Shown here in pieces: positions 7,748-16,634 of a stretch of DNA of 64,000 bases. The position numbers and the translations under genes are program-made. How positions within the stretch are numbered: the first letter of the stretch is position 1; the number at the start of each line of letters is the position of its first letter. The DNA lies in assembly GCF_012641275.1 (NCBI RefSeq), contig NZ_JABAIA010000002.1:1054001-1118000 (forward strand), written 5' to 3'. The DNA comes from Chitinophaga varians (GTDB lineage Bacteria; Bacteroidota; Bacteroidia; Chitinophagales; Chitinophagaceae). The notes beneath the pieces were generated by a model, which was not told the origin of the DNA, did no database searches, and worked only from the letters and a program-made list of their open reading frames with translations.

Positions 7748-8959
7748 ATGAAAAAGACATTGCAAAAGAAACAGAACAAGTCGTTGTTTTACCGGATCTC
7801 TGCCTGGCTGCATCTCTGGCTGGGGCTCATTTCCGGTATTATCATGGTCATTGTGTGCGTGACGGGCTGCATCTGGGTATTTAATGAAGAGATCACCGGA
7901 TGGCTGGAGCCGGAGACGAAGATCGCAAAGCGGGATGCGCCGGTGATACAGCCATCGCGTATCCTGGAAATAGCCGCGCGGGAATACCCGGGCAAAGCTG
8001 CCAGTTACGCCATCTACCGGGAAGGCAGGGTGATAGAAGTCAATGTGGGTGGCCGCCGCAGCGGTTCTACATTGAAGCTTGATCCCTACACGGGTGATAT
8101 CGTCAGTAAAGTGACCCGTAAAGAGGGCGAAGTGGATTTTTTCCGCTGGATACTGAACGGGCATCGTTTTCTGTGGATGCCATATAAGATAGGCCGGCCT
8201 ATTGTGAACTACAGCACGTTGGTGTTTGTGATCACACTGGTAACAGGGATGGTGCTGTGGTGGCCCAAAAAATGGACGAAGGCCACGCGGGAACAGAGCT
8301 TTAAGATCAAGTGGGGCGCGAGTTTCAAACGGGTCAACTATGACCTGCACAATGTACTGGGTTTTTATGCGCTGCTGCTTTTGTTTGCCATAGGCGTTAC
8401 CGGTATGGTCTGGGGACTGGAATGGTTCAGCAAAGGACTATACTGGGTAACTGCCGGAGGAAAACCGCTGCCGGAATATACGGAGCTGAAGTCCGACAGT
8501 ACTCAGGCGGTCAACAGCCACCTCACCTTGCCACAAGCGCTGGATAAAACCTGGTATGAGGTAGCGGCTAAAAACCCCCGTGCCTCAGGCTTTTATATGG
8601 GTTTCCCGGATACGGCCAAAGCGGCATCAGTGATCTCGATGATTGTTTACCCCAGCAAGGGCCAGTATTACAATAATATCCGGTACGCATTTGACCGTTA
8701 TACACTGGCGGAAATAAAAGACAACAGCGTATATGCGCAACGGTATGAAGAAGCCGGCTTCGGGACCAAACTGCGACGTATGAACTATGATATTCACGTA
8801 GGCAGCATCATGGGACTGCCAGGCAAGTTCCTGGCTTTCTTTGGCAGCCTTATTGGTGCTACGTTGCCCGTCACCGGTTTCCTGATCTGGTGGGGGCGTA
8901 AAAAGAAAAAGCCGCGGCCGGCACCTGCTAAAAAAGCGGCGAAAGCTGCGGTTGCATAG
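7748..8959 (+). CDS. xusC: PepSY-associated TM inner-membrane protein, XusC-like
   Basis: A 403-residue inner-membrane protein of the PepSY_TM family. Four hydrophobic segments are visible at about 23-47, 155-176, 196-220 and 358-385, with a periplasmic PepSY-like region between the first two and a larger one between the last two. Conserved His residues border the helices: WLHLWLGL (H22), NGHRFLW, DLHNVLGF and DIHVGSIMGL, as in PepSY proteins that reduce ferric siderophores or bind heme. The C-terminal tail is Lys/Pro/Ala-rich. The ATG lies 9 nt after the XusB-like stop. Iron release or import of the ferric siderophore is inferred. Confidence 0.83.
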   Translation: MKKTLQKKQNKSLFYRISAWLHLWLGLISGIIMVIVCVTGCIWVFNEEITGWLEPETKIAKRDAPVIQPSRILEIAAREYPGKAASYAIYREGRVIEVNVGGRRSGSTLKLDPYTGDIVSKVTRKEGEVDFFRWILNGHRFLWMPYKIGRPIVNYSTLVFVITLVTGMVLWWPKKWTKATREQSFKIKWGASFKRVNYDLHNVLGFYALLLLFAIGVTGMVWGLEWFSKGLYWVTAGGKPLPEYTELKSDSTQAVNSHLTLPQALDKTWYEVAAKNPRASGFYMGFPDTAKAASVISMIVYPSKGQYYNNIRYAFDRYTLAEIKDNSVYAQRYEEAGFGTKLRRMNYDIHVGSIMGLPGKFLAFFGSLIGATLPVTGFLIWWGRKKKKPRPAPAKKAAKAAVA

Positions 8960-8986
8960 AGAGGTACGTAACAATTATGCTGTGTG

Positions 8987-9012
8987 AGGCTGGCCTGTAA
9001 AAAGGCCAGCCT
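8987..9012 (+). terminator. Terminator after the xus-like operon
   Basis: A 10-bp perfect stem AGGCTGGCCT/AGGCCAGCCT with a 6-nt loop, followed by TTCTTTATT. It lies between convergent genes. The T tract is weak but fits the + strand. Confidence 0.72.
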
Positions 9013-9037
9013 TCTTTATTGGCGGAAGGAGGGTGTA

Positions 9038-10129
9038 TCAGTATTCCAGTTGTATGCCGTCCAGGTCGTCCATGCGGGCGATGAGGCCCCAGCCGAAGAA
9101 ATCGTTGGCCACACCGATCACCAGTTCATTATTGCCGGCTTTGAGCGGCAGGTAAAAGGAAGTATTGTCGGGAGTGCAGCGGCCGGCGGGCACTTTCGCG
9201 AGCGGTGTGCCATACCTGTTTTTATCGAGGTACACCGGTTGACCGTTAACGTATACCCATACATCATCGCTGAAGCCGAGGCTGATTTTTTTCATGCCCG
9301 CAGCCTGGGCCTGGATGGTGGTTTTCAGCCATACGATGCGGCGCGTGTGGCTTTTGCCGAACTGACGGGTAAGGTTGATCAGGCCGCGTCTTTCGGCGGT
9401 GATGGTATCCCAGGCGGTTTGTTTGGGGAAGCCGGTAAGGATGTTGAGTTCGTGCGGCAGGCTATCGGGTTTGCTCACCAGCCACTTGCGGAGGTAACGG
9501 GGATCATTAAACGTAGGATCGATGCCGGGGACCGGGGAGAGCCCTTCTGTGTCGCCGCGCCTGATCACCAGATTGGCAATGTAGGCCTGTCCGCCGAAAG
9601 CGATGGCGCCGCGATCGGTATTGCCTTCGAGGTAAGGAATAGCCAATACAGGTTGATGATTGACATATGCCCGCATTTGTCTTCCGGAAATGACCAGCTT
9701 CACATGGTTCCATTTCCCTTTGTCGAAGGGCGCGTTGCCCTGGAACTGATACAGCAGGTCCCACAGATTGACTTCATCGATGAAGGGCGCGTATTGTACG
9801 CCTTGCGGCGCGTGGGGCTGTCCGGCAAAGGGAGTGCGGATATAGAAGCATTCTTTTTCCTTTGCATCGGCCCTTCTGAAATACATCGATGAAAAATCAT
9901 CGCCTAGCGGTTCGATGTCATATTCAATGGTGCCGTCGGTGAAATCGGGGCCTTTCAGCAAGGCATGGCTGTCGGGCGCTGTCAGTTGCATGGCAGGTAT
10001 GTCCCGGTGGGTCAGAAACCGGACTTTGTCAGGTGCAAATTCCCATCTGTTTTCTTTTAAAGGTACCTGTTGCGCCACTCCCTGCATACTGATAAACAGC
10101 AGCACCATGCCGGTGATTTTTCTTGTCAT
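9038..10129 (-). CDS. Secreted concanavalin A-like two-domain protein
   Basis: A 363-residue exported protein. I chose the ATG at 10129, which gives MTRKITGMVLLFISMQGVAQ, over an upstream in-frame start at 10168 that adds 13 polar residues. Residues about 20-195 form a concanavalin A-like jelly roll (DGTIEYDIEP, SSMYFRRADAKEKECFYIR, KWNHVKLVISGRQMRAYVN). The C-terminal 160 residues look like a galactose-binding-type sandwich (SDDVWVYVNGQPVYL, LKAGNNELVIGVANDFFGWG). No catalytic residues are evident, so binding is more likely than hydrolysis. It is divergent from a membrane-anchored regulator that may control it. A DUF1080-like hydrolase is an alternative. Confidence 0.62.
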   Translation of the reverse strand: MTRKITGMVLLFISMQGVAQQVPLKENRWEFAPDKVRFLTHRDIPAMQLTAPDSHALLKGPDFTDGTIEYDIEPLGDDFSSMYFRRADAKEKECFYIRTPFAGQPHAPQGVQYAPFIDEVNLWDLLYQFQGNAPFDKGKWNHVKLVISGRQMRAYVNHQPVLAIPYLEGNTDRGAIAFGGQAYIANLVIRRGDTEGLSPVPGIDPTFNDPRYLRKWLVSKPDSLPHELNILTGFPKQTAWDTITAERRGLINLTRQFGKSHTRRIVWLKTTIQAQAAGMKKISLGFSDDVWVYVNGQPVYLDKNRYGTPLAKVPAGRCTPDNTSFYLPLKAGNNELVIGVANDFFGWGLIARMDDLDGIQLEY

Positions 10130-10209
10130 GATCTGTTGATTTTTGGATTTGAAATTCACATGCGGCAAAAGTGAATAATGAGTAACTTAACGGCGATTCA
10201 AAGCGCCAA

Positions 10210-10239
10210 CAAGTTGGTGCAAGTGTGTGCAAGTTTGTA
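10210..10239. promoter_or_regulatory. Three tandem 10-bp repeats before the HTH-TM regulator
   Basis: The repeat has three consecutive 10-bp units: CAAGTTGGTG, CAAGTGTGTG and CAAGTTTGTA, each keeping CAAGT at the same face of the helix. The array ends 15 nt before the ATG at 10255, in the 125-bp gap between divergent genes. A small dyad, CCAAC-aa-GTTGG (10206-10217), overlaps the first unit. Spacing of one helical turn suggests cooperative protein binding, probably by the adjacent regulator. Confidence 0.55.
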
Positions 10240-10254
10240 AGTAGCTGTTTTTAA

Positions 10255-11574
10255 ATGGAAAACAATACAGATAATTACTATATACGTTTGTGCCTGCAAC
10301 AGGTGGAAACAAAGTTGAAACGGGGATGTTCCGGCGAATGGACCACGTACGACTTTGATAAACTCAGTGTGGAGATACAGGAAGCGACGGGTGTATCCTT
10401 AAGCGTGACTACGCTGAAAAGACTGTGGGGCAAACTTTCCTATCAGCATATGCCGGCCATGACGACGCTGAACACGATCGCACGTTTTGCCGGGTACGAA
10501 GACTGGCGGGATTTTAAACAGCAGGCCGATCTTCCTGTGGAGGAAAATGCATCCGCAGAAAATCATCTCCCTAAAGAGGATCTGTCCACAACAGATCATC
10601 ATTCAATATCCGGTCATCTCCCTCAACAAAATAAAAAGCGCAGGTGGTATGCATGGTGGGTGCTGTTATTGTTGCTGATAGCCGGCGCTGTATGGTGGTG
10701 GCGGGGCCGGCAGCCGATGAAAAAGATCAATGCTACCGCCTATCAGTTCAGCAGTAACAAGATGGTCAGTGAAGGTGTGCCCAATTCTGTTGTCTTTAAC
10801 TATGATGCGGCCGCAGCTGGCGATGACACTGTGTTTATAGCCCAGACATGGGATGTAAGCCGCAAAGTGGCCGTGCCGAAAGACAAACATCAATACTCTG
10901 CCATCTATTACATACCGGGTTATTTTAAAGCGAAGCTGATGGTGGGAGAGCAGATCGTAAAGACGCATGATCTGTTGATTACTTCCGGAGGCTGGGTGGC
11001 TTTGTGTGAAAAGACATCGCCGGTACCGGTGTATTTCAAAAAAGACGAATTCCAGCGTGACAGCGTATTGTCGGTCGACGTACCGCTGTTACAGCAATAT
11101 TACCTCTATGACCAGCCGGAACCGGCGCCTGTGCGTTTTGTGAACGTACAGGACATGGGCCCGCTACGAAACGATCATTTTGTATTTGAAACGATGGTCA
11201 AAAATCCGAAGAACGATAAAAGCGCTGCATGTCAACTGGTGCAGGTGCTGCTGTTGTGCAAGGACGACGTTATCGTGGTGCCGCTGTGTCCCAAAGGCTG
11301 CGTGGGCGACTTGCAGCTGTATGGCCGTGGCAGCAGTGTTTCCAGCAAAGCAGCCGATCTCTCGGGCTTCGGCTGTGACCTCGACAACTGGGTGCCATTG
11401 AAAGTGGAAGGAAAAGGCCGGCGACTACGGTTCTGGGTAGACGAAAAACTGGCATATGAAATGGACTGCCCCGGTGCAGCAACAGATATTATAGGGCTGC
11501 AATACAGGTTCTTCGGCCCCGGCGCTATTAAAAACACCCGGTTCATACAGGATGACCGGGTGCTTGCACTGTGA
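10255..11574 (+). CDS. Membrane-anchored HTH regulator with a sensor domain
   Basis: A 439-residue protein. Residues 1-90 are helical and contain LSVTTLKRLWGK, which reads as a recognition helix, with NTIARFAGYEDWRDF after it. A polar linker (91-130) leads to one membrane helix (131-149, WYAWWVLLLLLIAGAVWWW). The remaining 290 residues would lie outside the cytoplasm and end in a beta-rich region with VPLKVEGKGRRLRFWVDEKL. The layout is that of a one-component transmembrane regulator: an outside sensor with DNA binding inside. I do not recognise a named family for the sensor. The likely targets are itself and the divergent secreted protein. Confidence 0.6.
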   Translation: MENNTDNYYIRLCLQQVETKLKRGCSGEWTTYDFDKLSVEIQEATGVSLSVTTLKRLWGKLSYQHMPAMTTLNTIARFAGYEDWRDFKQQADLPVEENASAENHLPKEDLSTTDHHSISGHLPQQNKKRRWYAWWVLLLLLIAGAVWWWRGRQPMKKINATAYQFSSNKMVSEGVPNSVVFNYDAAAAGDDTVFIAQTWDVSRKVAVPKDKHQYSAIYYIPGYFKAKLMVGEQIVKTHDLLITSGGWVALCEKTSPVPVYFKKDEFQRDSVLSVDVPLLQQYYLYDQPEPAPVRFVNVQDMGPLRNDHFVFETMVKNPKNDKSAACQLVQVLLLCKDDVIVVPLCPKGCVGDLQLYGRGSSVSSKAADLSGFGCDLDNWVPLKVEGKGRRLRFWVDEKLAYEMDCPGAATDIIGLQYRFFGPGAIKNTRFIQDDRVLAL

Positions 11575-11606
11575 GGGCATGACTGAGGGAAGAGACTAAT
11601 TCACTG

Positions 11607-12731
11607 TTAATTGCCTGCCGCTTTTTGTCTGACTACAATTGTGTCAGAGAGTCTTTTTACCAGCCCCATTATTTCGGGATCTGTGCTGCCGCACATTTTC
11701 AGCCAGGCGCCGCCTCCTTCGTAATAGGCCACAGGCAGGTTCTTCCAGGCGCCGCTCTTACCGAATTCGTTCATATAGTCGGTATACTTCTGGCGATAGC
11801 CGGCCTGTGTCATCAGGCGATCGTCAAATTCCATTTCCAGCGCCATTTTATTGGTTTTGGCAAAGTTGATGGCACCGGTGAGGATAGAGTAGGGTGATGA
11901 CAAATCGAAGAAATAGTTAGGCTGCTGATAGGCGATATCGAAGCCCATGGATTGCCAGTTGGCCGCGCCTGCGGCACCGTAATAAGGTATCCAGTAAAAA
12001 CGTTGTTGTTTGTTGTGCAGCATATTGGCCACGGTAGGCAGTATTTCCACCGCGCCGGTATTTTGTTCTGCTACCCAGTAGAAGCCTGACAGTTCAATAT
12101 GTTTGAAATTGGCGGCCTGCCATTTGGCTATGGCTGTTTCCACGAACCAGGTGCAGGCGGCCACTCTGTCGGCGCTGTCTGCGAAATTGAGCGTTTTGCC
12201 GTTCAGATCGCCCCAGTTGCTCAGGCTGCGGATAGGTTCAGGCAGTGTTAATACCACCCTTCTTTTTCGTGCAGGCTTCACGTTTAGTTGTGCGAGGCTG
12301 TCCAGTTCATCATCGAGGGCGTGCAGCGCTTTCCCGGCTTCGAAGTTGCGGTCCAGCAGCCATTGCCATTCTGTTTTTCCGGCGGGCGTGGGTTCATAAC
12401 CTTCTGCATACTCATGGCCCATGCCGTCTGTGAATTCGATGAACAGAAAGCCGTCGAACAGCCACTCCACGGCGCCGGTGCTGGTAGTCCGGAAAACGTA
12501 AGGTTTAAGCTGGTCTTTTGTCCAGGGCAGCCGGTGGATACCGCCCTGGTATATCAACGCCAGGTCGGAAATATAGAAGACGGGTGCTGGCTGAGGCTTT
12601 GGCTTCGCCATGATGGTAGTTTTTTCTTCCCCCGGAGATGCCACCATTTGTACCTTCTGGCAGGAAGTAGTAACAGAAGCCGTAGATACCGCGAAGGCCA
12701 GGCTTGTCAACAGTAATGATAGTTTTAACAT
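11607..12731 (-). CDS. DUF4855 surface lipoprotein
   Basis: A 374-residue lipoprotein (lipobox ending at C24). The body matches DUF4855: FYISDLALIYQGG at the start, then WLFDGFLFIEF, IELSGFYWVAEQ, RFYWIPYYGAAG and DIAYQQPNYFF. The alternation of strands ending in WxP or FYW and acidic residues looks like a TIM-barrel-type enzyme, with Glu/Asp in LEMEFDDRL and ELSGFYWVAE as possible active-site residues. This is inference; no biochemical role is known to me. It is the last gene of PUL A and the only one there that could be an enzyme. The gap to the next gene upstream is 28 nt. Confidence 0.65.
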   Translation of the reverse strand: MLKLSLLLTSLAFAVSTASVTTSCQKVQMVASPGEEKTTIMAKPKPQPAPVFYISDLALIYQGGIHRLPWTKDQLKPYVFRTTSTGAVEWLFDGFLFIEFTDGMGHEYAEGYEPTPAGKTEWQWLLDRNFEAGKALHALDDELDSLAQLNVKPARKRRVVLTLPEPIRSLSNWGDLNGKTLNFADSADRVAACTWFVETAIAKWQAANFKHIELSGFYWVAEQNTGAVEILPTVANMLHNKQQRFYWIPYYGAAGAANWQSMGFDIAYQQPNYFFDLSSPYSILTGAINFAKTNKMALEMEFDDRLMTQAGYRQKYTDYMNEFGKSGAWKNLPVAYYEGGGAWLKMCGSTDPEIMGLVKRLSDTIVVRQKAAGN

Positions 12732-12759
12732 AATATGCCGGTTTAAAAGTGAATAATGG

Positions 12760-13437
12760 TTATAGTGGTGTCCGGGTAACGGCGGTAGTATAGAACGTAT
12801 CTATGCAGAGCGTGTCCGGACGGAACAAGGTGCGGTACGAAAAACTGCTGCCGGGCTTATAATCTTTCAGTGTGGTACTGCCGGCGGTGCGCGGCTCCTT
12901 TACCGTGATAGTGGAACCGGCATTGTTGGTATAGGTCACCTCCATACCGGTAACGGTTTCTTCTGCCAGTCCCCAGCTGAGCACAGCATCGCCCTCACTG
13001 ATGACGGCGTTGGTCAGCGCGCGGTTCAGCAGGCTGTTTTTGTAGATAGTGCCGTAAGAACGTCCTGTGATATAAGCGGGCACTGAGCGGGAGCCGGTAT
13101 TGTTCCAGGTGTACACTTCAAAACTATAGGAGCCTTCCGGCATGTTGCTGAACAGGTGGTCCATGGAATCTATGCCCTGTGTTCTTTTGACGGGCATGAT
13201 CACAGAATCTCTTTTGCTGTTGTAGTAAATGGTGATGCCGGTGATCTTGGGATCGGAGATGAGCAGCCAGGTGAGCAGCAGCCGGCCATCGCCGGGCAAT
13301 ACTTTCAGTGAGTCTACGCGGCCGGTGTAGGATATTTCCTGCCGCCCGGCGATATCCAGGTAGGCGTCCATTTTAGAACAGCTGGCGATGATCATCATGC
13401 CCCACAACAGGTATAATAAGACGGATTGATTTTTCAT
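12760..13437 (-). CDS. DUF4998 lipoprotein
   Basis: A 225-residue lipoprotein with lipobox IIASC (C20). The sequence DAYLDIAGRQEISYTGRVDSLKVLPGDGRLLLTW followed by ITIYYN is characteristic of DUF4998. It probably forms two fibronectin III-like sandwiches (30-125 and 130-225; VISEGDAVLSWGLAEETVTGMEVTY). Members sit in PULs next to DUF5000 lipoproteins and are presumed surface glycan-binding proteins. It lies 18 nt after the discoidin-type lipoprotein in the same operon. Confidence 0.72.
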   Translation of the reverse strand: MKNQSVLLYLLWGMMIIASCSKMDAYLDIAGRQEISYTGRVDSLKVLPGDGRLLLTWLLISDPKITGITIYYNSKRDSVIMPVKRTQGIDSMDHLFSNMPEGSYSFEVYTWNNTGSRSVPAYITGRSYGTIYKNSLLNRALTNAVISEGDAVLSWGLAEETVTGMEVTYTNNAGSTITVKEPRTAGSTTLKDYKPGSSFSYRTLFRPDTLCIDTFYTTAVTRTPL

Positions 13438-13455
13438 GTGGTATACTTTTGATCG

Positions 13456-14661
13456 TTATTGGGTATCTCCCCAGAAAGTGATTTCGGAAAAACACAGATT
13501 GCCATTGCCCATCCAGTTTTCCAGGCATTTGACACGGATGTAACGGAAGGCAGGCATGCCGTCGGGGAAGTTGGCCATATCGCCACGCAGCCATACTTCG
13601 GCATCAGCGTCGTTGTATTGTTCGCCCTGCAGCCCGGAAGGTTTTACCTGTTCGTAGTAAAGTATTTTGGTCCAGCTGTCCCAGCTGCCATCGGCGGATG
13701 GATTGTTGCTGCCCCACAGTTCATACTTGCGCATGGCTTTATTGATGAAGCGGTAATAATTGTTGAGGCGGAAACGGCTGATGTGCGCTGTTTGCCCGAG
13801 ATCGATGGTGACATGGATAGGCGTGCCGTCTGTAGTGCCGTTGGTGGAGAGGTTAAGCCAGTTGTTGCCGTTGCCGTCGTAGGGGCTGTCGAACGTGGAG
13901 GAATATTTGCCGTCCCAGACGAAGCGGGTGGCGATGTTCCATTCGGTCGTATACACGGGGCCGTCGCCGGGGAATTTGATCTCTCTGAATTTTGACTTGT
14001 CGAGCATTTTTTCGAACAGCGGTGTCAGCTCCCGGAACAGGGTATCGGAGGTGTTGCCCCATTTGTCGCGGATAAAAACACCGAAGCGGGCTTTGACGGC
14101 CGGCAGGCCACGGAACGTATGATTGCCGTCTTTGGCGGCGGAGAAATACGTGTCCAGCAAGGCAAGCTTTTTATTGACGGAGTCAGGGCCACAGAAACCT
14201 ATTTCCAGTTCGGAACCGGATGGATTGCTGAACTTCAGGTTCACACCTCCGAAGTCAGCGATCATCGCAAAAGATTTGAATACGTCCGTGAAAGGCGGTT
14301 CCAGCGGGTGTATGGTGACAGACACCGGTGAGGAGCGTACCTCGCTTTTGTTGACGGAATACAGTTTCACTTCATAGGGGGAAGTGTCACCCAGGCCTTC
14401 TATCTGTAAACTGTTGGTATAATAGGAGGCCTTAAATTGACGGACCAGCCCTTGTTTGGTGGAGACTTCCGCCAGCACATACAGCAGGTTGGTGTTGGAA
14501 GGTAATACGTAGGTAAGTTTGGCGCCGCCCGGTGTAGGCGTTTCCGTTATCTTCGTCACATTCTCCGGCGGTGTGGGGTCATCGAGCTTAGGTTTCATTA
14601 TTTCTTCCTTGCAGGCGGACAGCCAACTGATAGCGAGTATTAAGAAGAGATATCGTTTCAT
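13456..14661 (-). CDS. DUF4959/DUF5126/DUF5000 discoidin-like lipoprotein
   Basis: A 401-residue lipoprotein, MKRYLFLILAISWLSAC with C17 lipidated. An ATG at 14670 would add three residues. Three parts are visible: a DUF4959-like fibronectin fold (about 25-120), a DUF5126-like middle (125-225, SGSELEIGFCGPDSVNK) and a C-terminal DUF5000/F5-8 type C-like sugar-binding fold (230-400). The last includes HVTIDLGQTAHISRFRLNNYYRF, YELWGSNNPSADGSWDSW and RYIRVKCLENWMGNGNLCFSEITFWG. Such proteins act as surface glycan-binding proteins beside SusC/SusD. It is encoded 30 nt downstream of susD. Confidence 0.8.
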   Translation of the reverse strand: MKRYLFLILAISWLSACKEEIMKPKLDDPTPPENVTKITETPTPGGAKLTYVLPSNTNLLYVLAEVSTKQGLVRQFKASYYTNSLQIEGLGDTSPYEVKLYSVNKSEVRSSPVSVTIHPLEPPFTDVFKSFAMIADFGGVNLKFSNPSGSELEIGFCGPDSVNKKLALLDTYFSAAKDGNHTFRGLPAVKARFGVFIRDKWGNTSDTLFRELTPLFEKMLDKSKFREIKFPGDGPVYTTEWNIATRFVWDGKYSSTFDSPYDGNGNNWLNLSTNGTTDGTPIHVTIDLGQTAHISRFRLNNYYRFINKAMRKYELWGSNNPSADGSWDSWTKILYYEQVKPSGLQGEQYNDADAEVWLRGDMANFPDGMPAFRYIRVKCLENWMGNGNLCFSEITFWGDTQ

Positions 14662-14691
14662 AAGTTGCATGTATTAGTAGAGGATGATGGT

Positions 14692-16617
14692 TTACCAGCC
14701 GGGATTCTGTACCAGGTTGGTATTTACGGTAAGATCGTATTCGCGGAGCGGCCAGAGATAATCCCGTGGCGCTACGAAAGTTTGCTGGAACAGCACGCGG
14801 GGGCGATAGTATTCGCTGGCCACCCGTTGGTTCACATCCCATCCCAGTACGGGTTTGTTTTCGTATATGACTGCCTTTTTCCATCTTCTCAGGTCCCAGT
14901 TGCGTGATCCTTCAAAGCACAGTTCTATCATACGTTCCTGGTGTATGATGTCGCGGAGGCCTTCTTTGGTAGAGAATTTACCCGGACTGGTGGAGTAGTT
15001 CGTCCAGGAGTTGACTACCCCGTCGAGGCCGGCGCGTTTACGGATTTTGTCGAGCCAGGTAATGGCTTCCGTTCCTTTGCCCGTTTCGTTCAGGGCTTCT
15101 GCGTAAAGCAGATAGAGGTCTGCAAGGCGCATTTCGGGCCAGGGGTAACTTTCGGTGGTATAGGCGTTATTGGTCTGCGTAAATTTCCAGTTCACCAGTT
15201 TCTTGGGCCAGTAGCCGGTTTCAGAGTAGAACTGATCGGACACTTTTCCCTGCGGCTGTCCGAATTTGGCCTTCACGTTCCAGGCGTTTTCATCGGAGGC
15301 ATTGCTCTGCATGAACCAGCGGCCGCCATCAAAGCCGAGGCAGGCATAGAAGCGGTTTTCGCGGTCGAAGTTGAGCCGTGCGGTAGTGTAGCCTTCCTGT
15401 ATGTTCAGCCTGTCTGCGTAGGTGCCTGTCCGTAGTTCATAGCGCCGGCCATAGTCCCACGTTTTATCTTCATTGATAGGAACGCCATGGTTACTGTAGA
15501 ATGTCTCCGCCATCTTGATCGTAGGCGCCATATAGGAGTTCAGGTAGGTCGGATTGGGGAAGGTGGGATCTATGCGGTCCACCATGGAATAGGTTTGCAG
15601 CACATTGTCCACGCGGCCGGAGAGCGCCCATACCGTTTCTGTGTTCCATCGTTCGGTGACGCTGCCGCGTATGCTCATTTGTGTGGCCGTAGCCGGGGAT
15701 ATCTTCACAAAAGGATCGGTGAATTCGTACAGCCGGATGCCTGTGCCGGCGCAGGTTTGTATGGCTGCTTCGCAGGCGGCGGCTGCTTTCTCCCATTTAG
15801 CGGCGTCATAATCAGGATTAAACAGCAGCTGACCGTCTTTGTCTTTGAAAGCGGAGTAGTCCGGGTTGCCGTTGAACAGCGGGCTGGCAGCCAGTACCAG
15901 CAGTTTGGCTTTCAGCATCTGTGCTGCGGGTTTGGTGACACGTCCCAGCTCGGTGCCACGGTTGGTGATATCGGCGGGCAGTTCAGGTATAGCCTCGTCC
16001 AGCAGCCGGGTGATGTAGTCCACCACTTTATCAACAGGATCACGTTTTACTTTTACCTGTTCCGGCGTAGCAGAAACGGGCAGGCTTTTATCGGTGATGG
16101 GAATAGGTCCGTACATGCGTAACAGATAGAAGTGATAATAAGCTTTGAGGAATTTCACTTCGGCTATCCAGCGTTTCTGCATATCGGGGCTGAGATAGGA
16201 AATATGTTTGTAGGATTCACCTTCCATCATGTTTTCCAGGAAGATGTTACAATCGCGGATAGCTTTGAAATACGGCCTGGCGTGATTGTTACCGTTCCAG
16301 AAATCCACCCATGGGTTCACGATGTTCTGTTCACCGCGGGCTATCTTCCAGGGCGACTGATAGAAGTAGTTGTTTTCATAATAGGTCCACATATCATCGG
16401 CGCCGAAGAACAGGATATTGGAAACGGGCCCTGCATCGGGGAGATAGCCGTAGCAGGTATACAGGTATTTTTCTGCTTCCGTTTTATTGGAGAAGGCGTT
16501 TTTGAGCGTTACCACGTTGTCCGGAACGATATCGAGGAACGGTTTTTTACAGGCGGTGGTGAGCATGCCCGCAGTGAGGACTATTCCGTATATGCTGTGT
16601 AGAAAGTTTTTCTTCAT
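14692..16617 (-). CDS. SusD/RagB nutrient-binding lipoprotein, PUL A
   Basis: A 641-residue SusD-like lipoprotein. The lipobox is LTTAC (C23), followed by KKPFLDIVPDN, the usual start of the SusD family. TPR-like helices run through the first half (EVKFLKAYYHFYLLRMYGPIPI is the hallmark segment). The end, EYDLTVNTNLVQNPGW, matches the family C-terminus. SusD forms the lid on the SusC channel and captures the glycan at the cell surface. The gene follows susC by 17 nt. At 641 residues it is longer than the usual 500-600, so ligand-binding loops may be extended. Confidence 0.93.
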   Translation of the reverse strand: MKKNFLHSIYGIVLTAGMLTTACKKPFLDIVPDNVVTLKNAFSNKTEAEKYLYTCYGYLPDAGPVSNILFFGADDMWTYYENNYFYQSPWKIARGEQNIVNPWVDFWNGNNHARPYFKAIRDCNIFLENMMEGESYKHISYLSPDMQKRWIAEVKFLKAYYHFYLLRMYGPIPITDKSLPVSATPEQVKVKRDPVDKVVDYITRLLDEAIPELPADITNRGTELGRVTKPAAQMLKAKLLVLAASPLFNGNPDYSAFKDKDGQLLFNPDYDAAKWEKAAAACEAAIQTCAGTGIRLYEFTDPFVKISPATATQMSIRGSVTERWNTETVWALSGRVDNVLQTYSMVDRIDPTFPNPTYLNSYMAPTIKMAETFYSNHGVPINEDKTWDYGRRYELRTGTYADRLNIQEGYTTARLNFDRENRFYACLGFDGGRWFMQSNASDENAWNVKAKFGQPQGKVSDQFYSETGYWPKKLVNWKFTQTNNAYTTESYPWPEMRLADLYLLYAEALNETGKGTEAITWLDKIRKRAGLDGVVNSWTNYSTSPGKFSTKEGLRDIIHQERMIELCFEGSRNWDLRRWKKAVIYENKPVLGWDVNQRVASEYYRPRVLFQQTFVAPRDYLWPLREYDLTVNTNLVQNPGW

Positions 16618-16634
16618 GTGACAAATATTTAGCG

